The notes below the pieces were generated by a model. That model saw nothing but the letters and a program-made list of their open reading frames with translations. It was not told the DNA's origin and made no database searches. From Asanoa hainanensis (GTDB taxonomy: Bacteria > Actinomycetota > Actinomycetes > Mycobacteriales > Micromonosporaceae), in NCBI RefSeq assembly GCF_900188485.1, contig NZ_FZPH01000015.1, forward strand, positions 124,001 through 188,000: a stretch of 64,000 nt of DNA. Reading direction: 5' to 3'. Position numbers and translations under genes: made by a program. Position 1 is the stretch's first letter; each line of letters begins with the position of its first letter. This document shows positions 25,129 to 33,438 of the stretch, piece by piece.

Positions 25129-25788
25129 TCACGGGCAGGCGGTGGCCGGAGCGACGCCGAGGGCGTCCAGCGTGGACAGCAGCTCCGCGCGTGTGAGGTC
25201 CGCTCCGAAGATGTCCGAAGAGCCCGGCTGCAGCACGCGGCCCGTGCTCAGCGGATGCAGCGGCACCGGGTCGAAGCCCATCGCGTCCACGAGTTCGGTC
25301 ACCGCCGTCATGGCGGCACCGTCGTCGCCGGCCACGGCGAGCGCCCGGCGATCGGGGGCGCCCGACGGTCGCGTCCAGGCGTCCAGCTCGTGGTAGCCCA
25401 TATGGTTGAACGACTTCACCACGTCCACGCCGAGGATCTCGCGGACGATCTCGCTCGAGGACCGGGTGGCGCCCTCCCATTCCGGGAGTACGCCGTCGAC
25501 CGGAGGCCAGTAGTTCATCGCGTCGACCACGACCCGGCCCCGCAGGGCCGCCGAAGGGACGGTCTCCAGCCGGGCCAGCGGCACCGCCACGATCACGATG
25601 TCGGCCTGGGCAGCCGCTTCGGCACCCCGCATCGGGACGGCGCCCGGCGCCAGCACGTCGACGATCAGGCCCAGGTCAGAAGGGTCGCCCGAGCCGGCGA
25701 TCGCCGTAGGACGGCCGGCCGCGACACTCAGCCGGGCCAGGACGGTGCCCACCTTGCCCGCTCCGAGTACGGCCACCCGCGCGCTCAT
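25129..25788 (-). CDS. NADPH-dependent F420 reductase-like / NADP oxidoreductase
   Basis: Rossmann-fold protein of 219 residues. Seen: N-terminal VAVLGAGKVGTVLARL, IVIVAVPLARL, VVVDAMNYWPP, VKSFNHMGYHEL. Known: this is the coenzyme F420H2:NADP+ oxidoreductase / YrrC-like group whose members bind NADP through GAGKVG. Its ATG overlaps the stop of the upstream luciferase-like monooxygenase (ATGA), so the two are coupled; the latter usually uses F420 or FMN. Together they may form an F420-linked redox module, an inference from coupling. Converges on the iron enzyme gene with a 4-bp gap. Confidence 0.85.
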   Translation of the reverse strand: MSARVAVLGAGKVGTVLARLSVAAGRPTAIAGSGDPSDLGLIVDVLAPGAVPMRGAEAAAQADIVIVAVPLARLETVPSAALRGRVVVDAMNYWPPVDGVLPEWEGATRSSSEIVREILGVDVVKSFNHMGYHELDAWTRPSGAPDRRALAVAGDDGAAMTAVTELVDAMGFDPVPLHPLSTGRVLQPGSSDIFGADLTRAELLSTLDALGVAPATACP

Positions 25789-26780
25789 GCCGACTCCTTG
25801 CGTACGACCGGCGCCACCTCGGTGGCGAAGAGCTCCAGGCTCTTGTCGACCATGCCGGCTGGCATGCCGCCCACGTCGAACTGGCCCACGTAGCGGCTGA
25901 TGCCCAGCAGTTCCCGGTGATTCATGATCTTGTCGATGACCTCCTGCGGACTGCCGACCAGCAGGCCGGCGCGGATCCACTGGTCGTAGACCTCGCGTGG
26001 CATACCACCGGGGAACTGCGGAAGCTTGCCGAGGTATTCCGCGTAGTAAGGGTAGAACTCGTCACGCGCGCCCTGTGAGGTGCGGCCCACGTACATGTGC
26101 CCGCCGCTGCCCACCCGCAGCCCCGCCGGGTCGTGACCGGCCGAGGACGCCGCACGGCGGTAGAGCTCGACCATCCCCCGCGCCGGCGCCGGGTCGGTGA
26201 AGATGGCCACGAACATCGGGGCACCGAGACGCCCGGCCCGCACGGCCGACTGCGGCGTGCCGCCGACCCCGACCCAGACGGGCAGCACAGGCTGCAGAGC
26301 ACGCGGCGTGACCACCGCGTCCGACAGCGGCGGACGGGTGCGGCCCTGCCACGTCACCGGCGACGAGCGGGCCACCTCCAGCAGCAACCGGAGCTTCTCG
26401 TCGAACAGGACCTCGTACTCGCGCAGGTCGTAACCGAACAGGCCGAACGACTCGGTGAAGGCGCCCCGCCCGGCGATGATCTCCGCGCGCCCGCCCGAGA
26501 GCTGGTCCAGGGTCGCGAACTGCTGGTAGACCCGCACCGGGTCGGCGGTGGAGAGCACCGTCACAGCGGTGCTGAGCCGGATCCGCTTCGTCACCGAAGA
26601 GATCGCCGCCAGCACGATCTCCGGCGCCGACAGCGTGAAGTCGGCGCGGTGGTGCTCACCCAGGGCGATCACGTCCAGGCCGGCCTCGTCGGCGTAGCGG
26701 GCCTGGGCGACCAGGTCCGCGAGCCGCTGCCGGGTGGTGACGGTCCCCGTGTCGCCGAACGTGTAGATGCCGAGTTCCAT
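25785..26780 (-). CDS. LLM-class (luciferase-like) F420/FMN-dependent oxidoreductase
   Basis: TIM-barrel monooxygenase-like protein of 331 residues. Seen: MELGIYTFGD start, LGEHHRADFTLSAPEIVLAAI, TKRIRLSTAVTVLSTADPVRVYQQFATLDQLSGGRAEIIAGRG, all hallmarks of the bacterial luciferase-like family, and VLPVWVGVGGTPQSAVRAGRLG for the phosphate-binding end. GGGGAT lies before the ATG. Known: members oxidise or reduce small organics using FMNH2 or F420. It is translationally coupled to an NADP/F420-type reductase downstream, which could recycle the cofactor. Substrate unknown. Confidence 0.9.
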   Translation of the reverse strand: MELGIYTFGDTGTVTTRQRLADLVAQARYADEAGLDVIALGEHHRADFTLSAPEIVLAAISSVTKRIRLSTAVTVLSTADPVRVYQQFATLDQLSGGRAEIIAGRGAFTESFGLFGYDLREYEVLFDEKLRLLLEVARSSPVTWQGRTRPPLSDAVVTPRALQPVLPVWVGVGGTPQSAVRAGRLGAPMFVAIFTDPAPARGMVELYRRAASSAGHDPAGLRVGSGGHMYVGRTSQGARDEFYPYYAEYLGKLPQFPGGMPREVYDQWIRAGLLVGSPQEVIDKIMNHRELLGISRYVGQFDVGGMPAGMVDKSLELFATEVAPVVRKESA

Positions 26781-26855
26781 GATCAAATCCCCACGCGTCA
26801 AAGCGGAACTTCATCCTCCGCTTGCTCGACGAGCGTAACGCGCGGCCAGGCCCGG

Positions 26856-27464
26856 TCATTCCCCGCCCAGCGCGGCCTCGATCTCGCCGATCACCTGCGC
26901 GGTGCTCTCGAACAGCACGGCCCGCATCCCGTACGCGCGCGCACCGGCGATGTTCGCAGCGAAATCGTCGACGAACAGCACCTCGGCGGGCGAGACATCC
27001 AGCCGCGAACAGGTCAGCTTCCACAGCGACGGGTCCGGCTTGCTCAGGCCCACCTCGTGCGAGTAGACGCACTCGTCGACCAGCGAGACGAGACCATAGG
27101 CGGCCTCCTCCCGCTCGCGCGCCCCGACGAAGCTGTTGCTGAGGATCCCGGTGCGCACCCGAGACCGCAGGTCGCGCGCGTACGAGATGAGCTCGGTGTT
27201 CGGACTGCCCAGGTAGCGCTGCCACATGTCCTCCATCACGGCCGATACCTGCGAATCGGTGAGGCCGAGCCGGTCCCGCATCGCCGCGTGCACCTCGGCC
27301 TCCGTCACGGTGCCGATCGCGCCGGCGGCCCACACGTCAGCCATCGCGGCGTCCATCGAGCCGGAGACCAGGCCGAGCCGAGGCTCCCACTCCCCCTCGA
27401 AGTCCATCGGACCGGCGAACTCCAGCACACCGCCGATATCGAAGACCACAGCGCGAATCGTCAT
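26856..27464 (-). CDS. HAD-superfamily hydrolase
   Basis: A 202-residue HAD-IA type phosphatase. Seen: motif I VVFDIGGVLEF (nucleophile Asp9; the usual second Asp is Gly, as in many FDIGGV proteins), motif II ILSNSF, motif III Lys in SKPDPSLW, motif IV VLFVDDFAANIAGARAYGM. Helical cap between residues 15 and 80. The missing acid/base Asp suggests dehalogenase/epoxide-hydrolase-N-like or weak phosphatase activity rather than classical phosphoglycolate phosphatase. Stands alone between an LLM oxidoreductase and a decayed hydrolase. Confidence 0.88.
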   Translation of the reverse strand: MTIRAVVFDIGGVLEFAGPMDFEGEWEPRLGLVSGSMDAAMADVWAAGAIGTVTEAEVHAAMRDRLGLTDSQVSAVMEDMWQRYLGSPNTELISYARDLRSRVRTGILSNSFVGAREREEAAYGLVSLVDECVYSHEVGLSKPDPSLWKLTCSRLDVSPAEVLFVDDFAANIAGARAYGMRAVLFESTAQVIGEIEAALGGE

Positions 27465-27523
27465 GATCGACACGGTACGAACAAAGCCCCGCGCGGCGAC
27501 ATACGTAAGACGTACTAAGCGGA

Positions 27524-28346
27524 TCAGACACCCGGCGGGCAATCCGGCACCAGCAGCGTGGCGATCTCCTTGCCCAACGACAGCGCGTTGTCGGTGTTCG
27601 CGTTGGACTTCGGCCCCAACGTCACGTACGCGACGACCAGCGTCTGGGTCTTCGTGTCGTAGTACACGACACCGTCGTAGCCGGCATAGGCCGGGTTCAT
27701 GAAGAACCAGTCACCGTCGTGCGCGACGCCATACGCGAAGTATTTGGTGTCCGTGAGCGCTCCCAGCCCGGCCGTCGACGGCGCCATATTTCCACTGTGG
27801 AGGAAGACCGTGGGGTTCCAGAACGTCGAGTCCTCGAAGATCCCGCGTTCGTTGGTGTACGCGTGCAGATAGGGCTCGCTGATCTGCGAGTTGAGCACGA
27901 CCTGACTGTCCCGCATCCCCAACGGGTCGAGGATCCGCTCCCGCAACAGGTCGGCGAGCGATTCTCCGGTCGCCTTCTCCAACACGTCACCCAACAGGAC
28001 CAGGTCGCTGTGGGCGTACGCGAAGCTCGTGCCCGGCGCGAACAACGGCGGACGCTCGTTGGCGAGCACGAGCAACTGCGAGCTGGTGAACCCGGTGAAC
28101 GGGTTGCCGCAGAACTGCGCGAGGGTGTTCGGCGCGCCACACCCCGTACACGGCGCCGGTGAGGTCTCGTTCCCGCATCTTCCGCGCGACGATGTCGGCG
28201 ATCTCTTGGCTCTCCGGGTCGCCGGCCGACGCGGCGGGGCCGCCGTCGCTGACACCGACCGTCGGGACGCGGCGGTCGCCGGCGGTGACGAGCCCGATGG
28301 CCAGGGCCATGACGAGCAAGGTGGACAGCCGACTCGAAACCTTCAT
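27524..28346 (-). pseudogene. Decayed secreted serine hydrolase (beta-lactamase/DD-peptidase family)
   Basis: Remnant in two frames. Seen: frame one gives a signal peptide (MKVSSRL, hydrophobic core) and EIADIVARKMRERDLTGAVYGVW; frame two resumes with FTGFTSSQLL, RPPLFAPGTSFAYAHSDLVLLGDVLEKATG, ILDPLGMRDSQV, GYTNERG-like AYTNERG and KTQTLVVAYVTLG. Known: intact relatives have about 100 more residues between these blocks, including the catalytic S-x-x-K, and another stretch between GNM and the KYFAYGVA block, which here is also short. The expected Tyr-x-Asn motif reads YAH. So at least two deletions and a frame change removed the active site. Non-functional as a hydrolase with good confidence. 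Confidence 0.78.
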
Positions 28347-28412
28347 GGACCGCCGCCCTCGGTGGAAGAAACGGTGCACCCTGGTTTCGTGAACGTACCT
28401 CGCGTCTGTCGC

Positions 28413-28952
28413 TTATGACCCGATTTCAGGGGTTGGCGGCCGCAGAGACGCGAGTGCCTCGGCCAGGATGCGGTCGCTGAGCGCGGTGCCGGCGGTCGCC
28501 CGCGCGAGGATCAGCGCACCCACGGCCGTGCTGACCGCGGCCAGGTCGCCGAGCTGGTCCGCGTAGTACTCGACCCCCGCGCCGAACGTCGCGGCCAGGT
28601 CGGGGTCGGCGGCCGGCATGTCGCGGGCGAAGCCGGCGATCGGGCAGCCGTCGCCGGGATCGTCGCGATGGTCCGGCGAGAGGTAGTGGTCCAGGAAGCC
28701 CGCGCGAGCGCCGGGCTCGCCGAGCGCACTCAGCCGGCGCTCGACCTCGGCCAGCCCCTGCGCCAGCGCCTCGACCGCCAGCGCGTCCTTCGACGCGAAC
28801 TGCTTGTAGAAGCCACCGTGCGTCAGACCGGCCCCAGCCATCACGTCCGCCACACTGACCTGGGAAACCCCGCGCTCACGGAACAGCCGCGTGGCCGTCT
28901 CCACGACCCGCTGCCGGTTCTCGCGCGCCTGCGCCTGCGATACCCGACTCAT
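28413..28952 (-). CDS. TetR-family regulator
   Basis: A 179-residue repressor. Seen: N-terminal HTH VVETATRLFRERGVSQVSVADVMAGAGLTHGGFYKQF with the classic G-x-Y/F-x-x-F ending, and a C-terminal domain resembling TetR_C_ (GCPIAGFARDM, often with Cys conserved). Divergent from a SnoaL-like gene, with a perfect palindrome between them, so it probably controls that gene and itself. TATTCT lies 7 nt before the ATG, though GGAG in the same 7 nt could serve as a ribosome-binding site. Confidence 0.92.
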   Translation of the reverse strand: MSRVSQAQARENRQRVVETATRLFRERGVSQVSVADVMAGAGLTHGGFYKQFASKDALAVEALAQGLAEVERRLSALGEPGARAGFLDHYLSPDHRDDPGDGCPIAGFARDMPAADPDLAATFGAGVEYYADQLGDLAAVSTAVGALILARATAGTALSDRILAEALASLRPPTPEIGS

Positions 28953-28959
28953 GTACTCC

Positions 28960-28965
28960 AGAATA
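28960..28965 (-). promoter_or_regulatory. TATTCT -10 element of tetR-type gene
   Basis: TATTCT on the minus strand followed by GGAGTAC and ATG; leaderless or very short leader. Confidence 0.4.
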
Positions 28966-28969
28966 GATG

Positions 28970-28980
28970 ATGAGCCTCAT
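28970..28980. promoter_or_regulatory. Palindrome ATGAG-C-CTCAT, candidate TetR operator
   Basis: Perfect 5-bp arms around one base, in the 42-bp gap between the TetR gene and the SnoaL-like gene, adjoining the -10 region of the regulator. ATGAG/CTCAT arms are common in TetR-type sites. Confidence 0.55.
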
Positions 28981-28994
28981 ACAACAGGCCTAAC

Positions 28995-29396
28995 ATGATG
29001 GTCATGCACAGCAAGGCCGAGATGAGTGACGCCGTCACCCGGTTGTTCCGGGACGGCGACCGGGGCCCGATCCTGCCGATGCTCAGCGACGACGTCGTGC
29101 TCACGCTGCCGGCGACACTCCCCTACGGCGGCGTGTTCACGGGCCGCGACGCGTTCGACGGCTTCTTCTCGAAGAGCCCGGCCGCCAGCCCGGTCTGGGA
29201 GTCGTTCGACATCGCCGTCGAGGACGTCCTCGCCGCCGACGACCACATCATCGCCCGACTCAGGAACACGGCCGTTCCGAAGGCGACCGGCAAGCCGGTG
29301 GTCTTCGACAACCTCTGGTTCCTGCGGGTCGCGGACGGCCGCATCGTCAGCGTCCAGCTCTACGCGGACACCGCGGTCGTGACGAACACGCCCTAA
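28995..29396 (+). CDS. SnoaL/NTF2-like protein
   Basis: A 133-residue (or 130 from the ATG at 29004) alpha+beta-barrel protein of the ketosteroid-isomerase-like superfamily. Seen: AVTRLFRDGDRGPILPMLSDDVVLTLPA, GRDAFDGFF, and the strands IIARLRNTAVPKATGKPVVFDNLWFLRVADGRIVSVQLYAD. Such proteins bind or isomerise small hydrophobic ligands; the catalytic residues vary and none can be assigned here. It is probably the target gene of the divergent TetR regulator. The 3' end overlaps a broken regulator gene by 4 bp. Confidence 0.85.
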   Translation: MMVMHSKAEMSDAVTRLFRDGDRGPILPMLSDDVVLTLPATLPYGGVFTGRDAFDGFFSKSPAASPVWESFDIAVEDVLAADDHIIARLRNTAVPKATGKPVVFDNLWFLRVADGRIVSVQLYADTAVVTNTP

Positions 29397-29850
29397 GACA
29401 TCATTCCCACCAGCAACACCTCCAGCGCCACATCGCGCTGCGCCGGAGTGTCGGTCACCTTCGCCATGCGGAGGAACATCGCGACGTCCTCGACGGTGAG
29501 CCCGTCCCGGAGGCCGCCCGCGGCCCGCAACCGGGTGGTGGCCGGCTCCACGACCTGTTCGAGCAGGCGCACGGCGTACGCGATGGTCCGGCTGCTGCCG
29601 TAGGCCAGCTGGTTGAAGGCGTCCCCCTCGGCCGCCGGCATCGTGCAGCTCTCCGTGAACATCACCCGGAACGCCTCCGCCGGGTCCGGGATCAGGGCGG
29701 CCCGCTCGTGCTCGTCGCCATGCCGGCCCGGCGCGCCACCTCGTCGAGCGCGACGTCGGGCCCCCGCTCCCGAAAGACCGCCACGGCCGCCTCGACCAGC
29801 CGTTGCCGGTTGCGCACCTGGTCCCGCACCATGCCCAGCGAAGAGCTCAT
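29393..29850 (-). pseudogene. Broken TetR-family regulator
   Basis: Two frames together make a TetR protein with its middle missing. Seen: N-terminal part VRNRQRLVEAAVAVFRERG and ALDEVARRAGMATS, then the frame stops at once; in another frame the C-terminal domain resumes at LIPDPAEAFRVMFTE and runs through LRDGLTVEDVAMFLRMAK. The recognition-helix end and the following G-T-L-Y-x-H-F-x-x-K/R-E-A-L segment (about 20-25 residues) are gone. Inference: a small internal deletion causing a frameshift, inactivating DNA binding. It would have controlled the divergent KSI-hydrolase fusion gene, whose start it abuts. Confidence 0.72.
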
Positions 29851-31057
29851 GCGTACCAGGCTGCAGTCGTACCTCGACGCCCTCAACGCCCGTGACGCCG
29901 ACGCCGCCGTCGCCCTGTTCGCGCCCGGCAGCACGCTGGAGGACCCCGTCGGCACCGGCGTCGCGGACGCCCACGAGCGCCTGCCCCGCATGTTCGAGCA
30001 GGTGCCCGCCGGCTCGCGGTTCACATTGGACACTCCGATCCGCGCCTCGCACGGCGCGGCGGCGGCGATGGCCTTCACGCTCGAGACGGTCGTCGACGGA
30101 ACACCCGTGCGGGTCCGGTCGCTGGACGTGATGGAGTTCGGCGACGACGGCCTGATCACGCACATGAACGCCTACACCGGTCCGTCCGACCAGGAGTTCG
30201 ACAGGCCACCGGCGTTCGAGGGCTTCGAACACGGCTACGCGGTGGCCAACGGGGTGCGGCTGCACTACGAGATCGGCGGCGAGGGCGAGCCGCTGGTCCT
30301 GCTGGACGGCTTCCCCCGCACCACGCACGCCCTGCACGGCATCATGTCCGAGCTGGTGAAGCGCTACCGGGTCATCGCCGTCGACTACCGCGGCCAAGGC
30401 GGCTCCGACAAGCCGGCCGACGGCTACGACAAGAAGACCATGGCCCGCGACGTGTACGAGCTGGTGCGCGGGCTGGGCTACGACAAGGTGCACATCGCCG
30501 GCGGCGACATGGGCGGGATGGTCGCGTACACGTTCGCGGCGAACCACCCGGAGGCCACCGCGAAGCTGGCGCTGTGGGACGCCGGACCCTTCGGCCCGTC
30601 CCACGCCACCATCGCGTCCTTCCCGCGCTCCGGAGCGGGGAACCCCTGGTGGTACCCGCTCAGCCACGTCGACGGCCTGCCGGCGAAGCTGCTCGCGGGG
30701 CGGTTCCGGCCGCTGGTCGACTGGGCGGCCGACCACTTCGCGGTCCACCCCGAGAAGATCACCGAGGCGGACCGGGAGGTCTGCGCGCGGGCGTACGCGT
30801 CTCCCGAAGCGGTGACGGCCGCGTTCGCCACCTATGGCGCGTACCACCAGGACATCGTCGACAACGCCACCTACCCGCGGCTGGCCATGCCCGTGCTGTG
30901 CCTGGGCAACAGCTCCACGCTCCCCTTCCTCAAGTCGGAGCTGGCGGACAACTTCCCGGACAATGCCCACTACGTCACCATCGACGACACTGGTCACTAC
31001 ATCGCGGAGGAACAGCCCGAGGCCGTGGCCGCCGAGCTGGAGAAGTTCTTCGGCTGA
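29849..31057 (+). CDS. SnoaL-like domain fused to alpha/beta hydrolase (epoxide-hydrolase type)
   Basis: A 402-residue two-domain protein. Seen: residues 1-115 form a SnoaL/KSI-like domain (YLDALNARDADAAVALFAPGSTLEDPVG, MEFGDDGLITHMNAY); residues 130-402 an alpha/beta hydrolase with oxyanion segment LLDGFPRTTH, nucleophile elbow GGDMGGM (Asp, as in epoxide hydrolases and fluoroacetate dehalogenases), and terminal His in DDTGHYI. Another in-frame ATG lies 18 nt upstream. Known: both folds occur alone as small polyketide or steroid-modifying enzymes. The fusion may couple isomerisation and hydrolysis of one ligand. Its former regulator appears broken. Confidence 0.85.
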   Translation: MRTRLQSYLDALNARDADAAVALFAPGSTLEDPVGTGVADAHERLPRMFEQVPAGSRFTLDTPIRASHGAAAAMAFTLETVVDGTPVRVRSLDVMEFGDDGLITHMNAYTGPSDQEFDRPPAFEGFEHGYAVANGVRLHYEIGGEGEPLVLLDGFPRTTHALHGIMSELVKRYRVIAVDYRGQGGSDKPADGYDKKTMARDVYELVRGLGYDKVHIAGGDMGGMVAYTFAANHPEATAKLALWDAGPFGPSHATIASFPRSGAGNPWWYPLSHVDGLPAKLLAGRFRPLVDWAADHFAVHPEKITEADREVCARAYASPEAVTAAFATYGAYHQDIVDNATYPRLAMPVLCLGNSSTLPFLKSELADNFPDNAHYVTIDDTGHYIAEEQPEAVAAELEKFFG

Positions 31058-31116
31058 CCGCCCGGGCGGCCTAGCGTTGACGAGGTAGCACCCCGTCCCG
31101 TCGAAGGAGGCCGGTC

Positions 31117-32850
31117 ATGCCCGACCGCACAGAACGTCGCCTGTCCGCGTCGGTTCTCGTGATCGGCACCGGCGGGTCGGGGTTGCGGGCGGCGATCGAG
31201 CTCGCCGAGCGCGGCGTCGACGTGCTCGTACTCGGCAAGCGGCCCCGGCTCGACGCGCACACCACGTTGGCCGCCGGCGGTATCAACGCCGCGCTCGGCA
31301 CCATGGATCCGCAGGACAGTTGGCAGCAGCACGCGGCGGACACCATCAAGGAGAGCTACCTGCTGGCCGACCCGCGCACCGTGGAGATCGTGACGCAGGG
31401 TGCCGCCGCCGGCATCCACGACCTGGAGCGCTACGGGATGGCGTTCGCGCGCGAGGACGACGGCCGCATCTCGCAACGGTTCTTCGGCGCGCACACGTAC
31501 CGCCGCACGGCGTTCGCCGGTGACTACACGGGCCTGGAGATCCAGCGGGCGCTCGTGCGGCGGGCGACCGAGCTGAACATCCGGATCCTCGACAGCGTGT
31601 ACGTGACACGCCTGCTCGTGCGGGACAACACGGTCTTCGGAGCGTACGGCTTCGACCTGGGCGACGGCACCCGCGCGGTGGTGCACGCCGACGCGGTGAT
31701 CCTGGCGACCGGCGGGCACACCCGGATCTGGCGGCGCACCTCGTCGCGGCGGGACGAGAACACCGGCGACTCGTTCCGGCTGGCGGTCCTCGCCGGTGCG
31801 CGGCTGCGTGACCCGGAGCTGGTGCAGTTCCACCCGTCCGGGATCCTCGAGCCCGAGAACGCGGCCGGCACCCTGGTCTCCGAGGCCGCCCGCGGCGAGG
31901 GCGGGATCCTGCGCAACGCGGTCGGCGAGCGGTTCATGGAACGCTACGACCCGGAGCGCATGGAACTGTCCACACGCGACCGGGTCTCCCTGGCGGAATA
32001 CACGGAGATCATGGCGGGTCGGGGCACCGCCAACGGCGGTGTCTGGCTCGACGTGTCCCACCTGCCGCGCGAGACCATCATGCGGCGGCTGCCGCGGGTC
32101 TACCAGATGATGCTGGAGATCCAGATGCTCGACATCACCGCCGGCCCGATCGAGATCGCACCCACCGCGCACTACTCGATGGGCGGGGTGTGGGTCCGGC
32201 CGGAGGACCACAGCACCGACGTGGCCGGCCTCTACGCGGTCGGTGAGGCGGCCAGCGGGCTGCACGGTGCGAACCGGCTCGGCGGCAACTCCCTGTCGGA
32301 GCTGCTGGTCTACGGCCGCATCGTCGGCGCGGCGGCGGCCGCGTACTCCGCCGGGCTGGACGCGCAGCACCGCTCGCGGGACGCCGTCGACCAGGCCCGC
32401 GCCGAGGTCGACGACCTGCTCGCCGCCGACGGTCACGAGAACGTCCGGGCGCTCCAGCGGGCGGTTCGCGACACGATGACCGCGTACGCCGGCGTGGTCC
32501 GCGACGACCCGGGGCTCCGGGCCGGCCTGGCCGAGCTCGACGCGATCGAGGACCGCATGCGGGACGTGGGCATCCACCCGGACATCGCCGGCTTCCAGGA
32601 CCTGGCGCACGCCTTCGACCTCAAGTCCTCGGCGCTGGCCGCGCGGGCCACCCTGGCTGCTGCGCTGGAACGGCGGGAGACCCGGGGCTGCCACAACCGC
32701 AGCGACTATCCGGACCTCGACCCCGACCTGCGGGTCAACCTCGTCTGGTCACCGGCCACGGGCGTCGTGCACGAGGAGATCCCGCCGGTGCCCGCCGAGA
32801 TCGCCGACCTCATGACCGAGGTGTCGAGCGTCGGCAAGCTCGTAGAGTGA
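31117..32850 (+). CDS. Fumarate reductase/succinate dehydrogenase-type flavoprotein
   Basis: FAD enzyme of 577 residues. Seen: dinucleotide motif VLVIGTGGSGLRAAIE, HTTLAAGGINAALG (a His where covalent FAD is attached in SdhA/FrdA), substrate-loop ELVQFHPSGI, PTAHYSMGGVWV, GLYAVGEAASGLHGANRLGGNSLSELLVYGRIVG, and a C-terminal helical domain ending with RSDYPDLD. AAGGAGG lies 8 nt before the ATG. No iron-sulfur or membrane-anchor subunit gene is nearby, so this copy is either a stand-alone oxidase such as an L-aspartate-oxidase-like enzyme or the catalytic subunit of a complex encoded elsewhere. Confidence 0.92.
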   Translation: MPDRTERRLSASVLVIGTGGSGLRAAIELAERGVDVLVLGKRPRLDAHTTLAAGGINAALGTMDPQDSWQQHAADTIKESYLLADPRTVEIVTQGAAAGIHDLERYGMAFAREDDGRISQRFFGAHTYRRTAFAGDYTGLEIQRALVRRATELNIRILDSVYVTRLLVRDNTVFGAYGFDLGDGTRAVVHADAVILATGGHTRIWRRTSSRRDENTGDSFRLAVLAGARLRDPELVQFHPSGILEPENAAGTLVSEAARGEGGILRNAVGERFMERYDPERMELSTRDRVSLAEYTEIMAGRGTANGGVWLDVSHLPRETIMRRLPRVYQMMLEIQMLDITAGPIEIAPTAHYSMGGVWVRPEDHSTDVAGLYAVGEAASGLHGANRLGGNSLSELLVYGRIVGAAAAAYSAGLDAQHRSRDAVDQARAEVDDLLAADGHENVRALQRAVRDTMTAYAGVVRDDPGLRAGLAELDAIEDRMRDVGIHPDIAGFQDLAHAFDLKSSALAARATLAAALERRETRGCHNRSDYPDLDPDLRVNLVWSPATGVVHEEIPPVPAEIADLMTEVSSVGKLVE

Positions 32851-32855
32851 CCGGG

Positions 32856-33353
32856 TCAGCGGCGTTCGAGCAGGCCGCGTTCGGTCAGGAAGGCGCGCAG
32901 CGTCGCGTCGTCCGCTTCGGACATCCGTTCGCGAGGGATCACCGTGGCCGCCATCCGGCCGACGTACACGATCCAGAACTCGCGGTTCTCGGTCACCCGG
33001 GCGACGCCGTCCCAGGCGATGCCACTGGACTCGGTGCCGCTGCGCATCATGATGTTCTCGTCGGTGATGTCGTAGCTGCCGTCGACGGCGTAGCCGCTGG
33101 AGCGGCGGCGCGCACGCCACCGCACCAACGGCCCGTAGACCATCGCCAGGACGCCGCCCACGATCATCGCGATGTACAGCGGCGAGATCTGGTCGCCCCG
33201 GTCGAACCCCTGCGAGAGGGCGAGGCCGATCGCACCGAGCACCGCCAGCACGGCGCCGACGTAGCCGTATTTGCGGTGCGCGACACTGCTGAGCACGGCG
33301 GCCACGCGGCCCGGGTAGGCCGGATCGGCCGGGAGGTCAAAACGGATGTGCAC
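32856..33353 (-). CDS. YcxB-like membrane protein with PH-type domain
   Basis: A 165-residue protein. Seen: N-terminal extracytosolic/cytosolic strand IRFDLPADP, two hydrophobic helices (about 33-50 and 58-76, the second ending in RWRARRR), and a C-terminal beta domain YDITDENIMMRSGTESSGIAWDGVARVTENREFWIVYVG typical of YcxB-like proteins, ending in a helix. Function of the family is unknown. Starts at GTG. It converges on the flavoprotein gene, with 5 bp between stops. Confidence 0.82.
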   Translation of the reverse strand: MHIRFDLPADPAYPGRVAAVLSSVAHRKYGYVGAVLAVLGAIGLALSQGFDRGDQISPLYIAMIVGGVLAMVYGPLVRWRARRRSSGYAVDGSYDITDENIMMRSGTESSGIAWDGVARVTENREFWIVYVGRMAATVIPRERMSEADDATLRAFLTERGLLERR

Positions 33354-33397
33354 GTCAGAACGATAGTGCCCACCCGCCCGGCCTGCGCCGCATCCCG

Positions 33398-33433
33398 GAT
33401 CGTGCCGCCGCCGGGGTCGGCGGCGGCACGATC
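33398..33433 (-). terminator. Perfect 16-bp-stem terminator hairpin
   Basis: Arms GATCGTGCCGCCGCCG and its exact complement around a GGGT loop, 6 bp past the stop of the Tat-exported protein gene. No U tract, as is usual in high-GC actinobacteria. Confidence 0.75.
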
Positions 33434-33438
33434 GCCCG

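Noticed and set aside
31058-31076. CCGCCCGGGCGG palindrome after the KSI-hydrolase fusion
   Set aside because: Self-complementary without a loop, short, and expected by chance in such GC-rich sequence.
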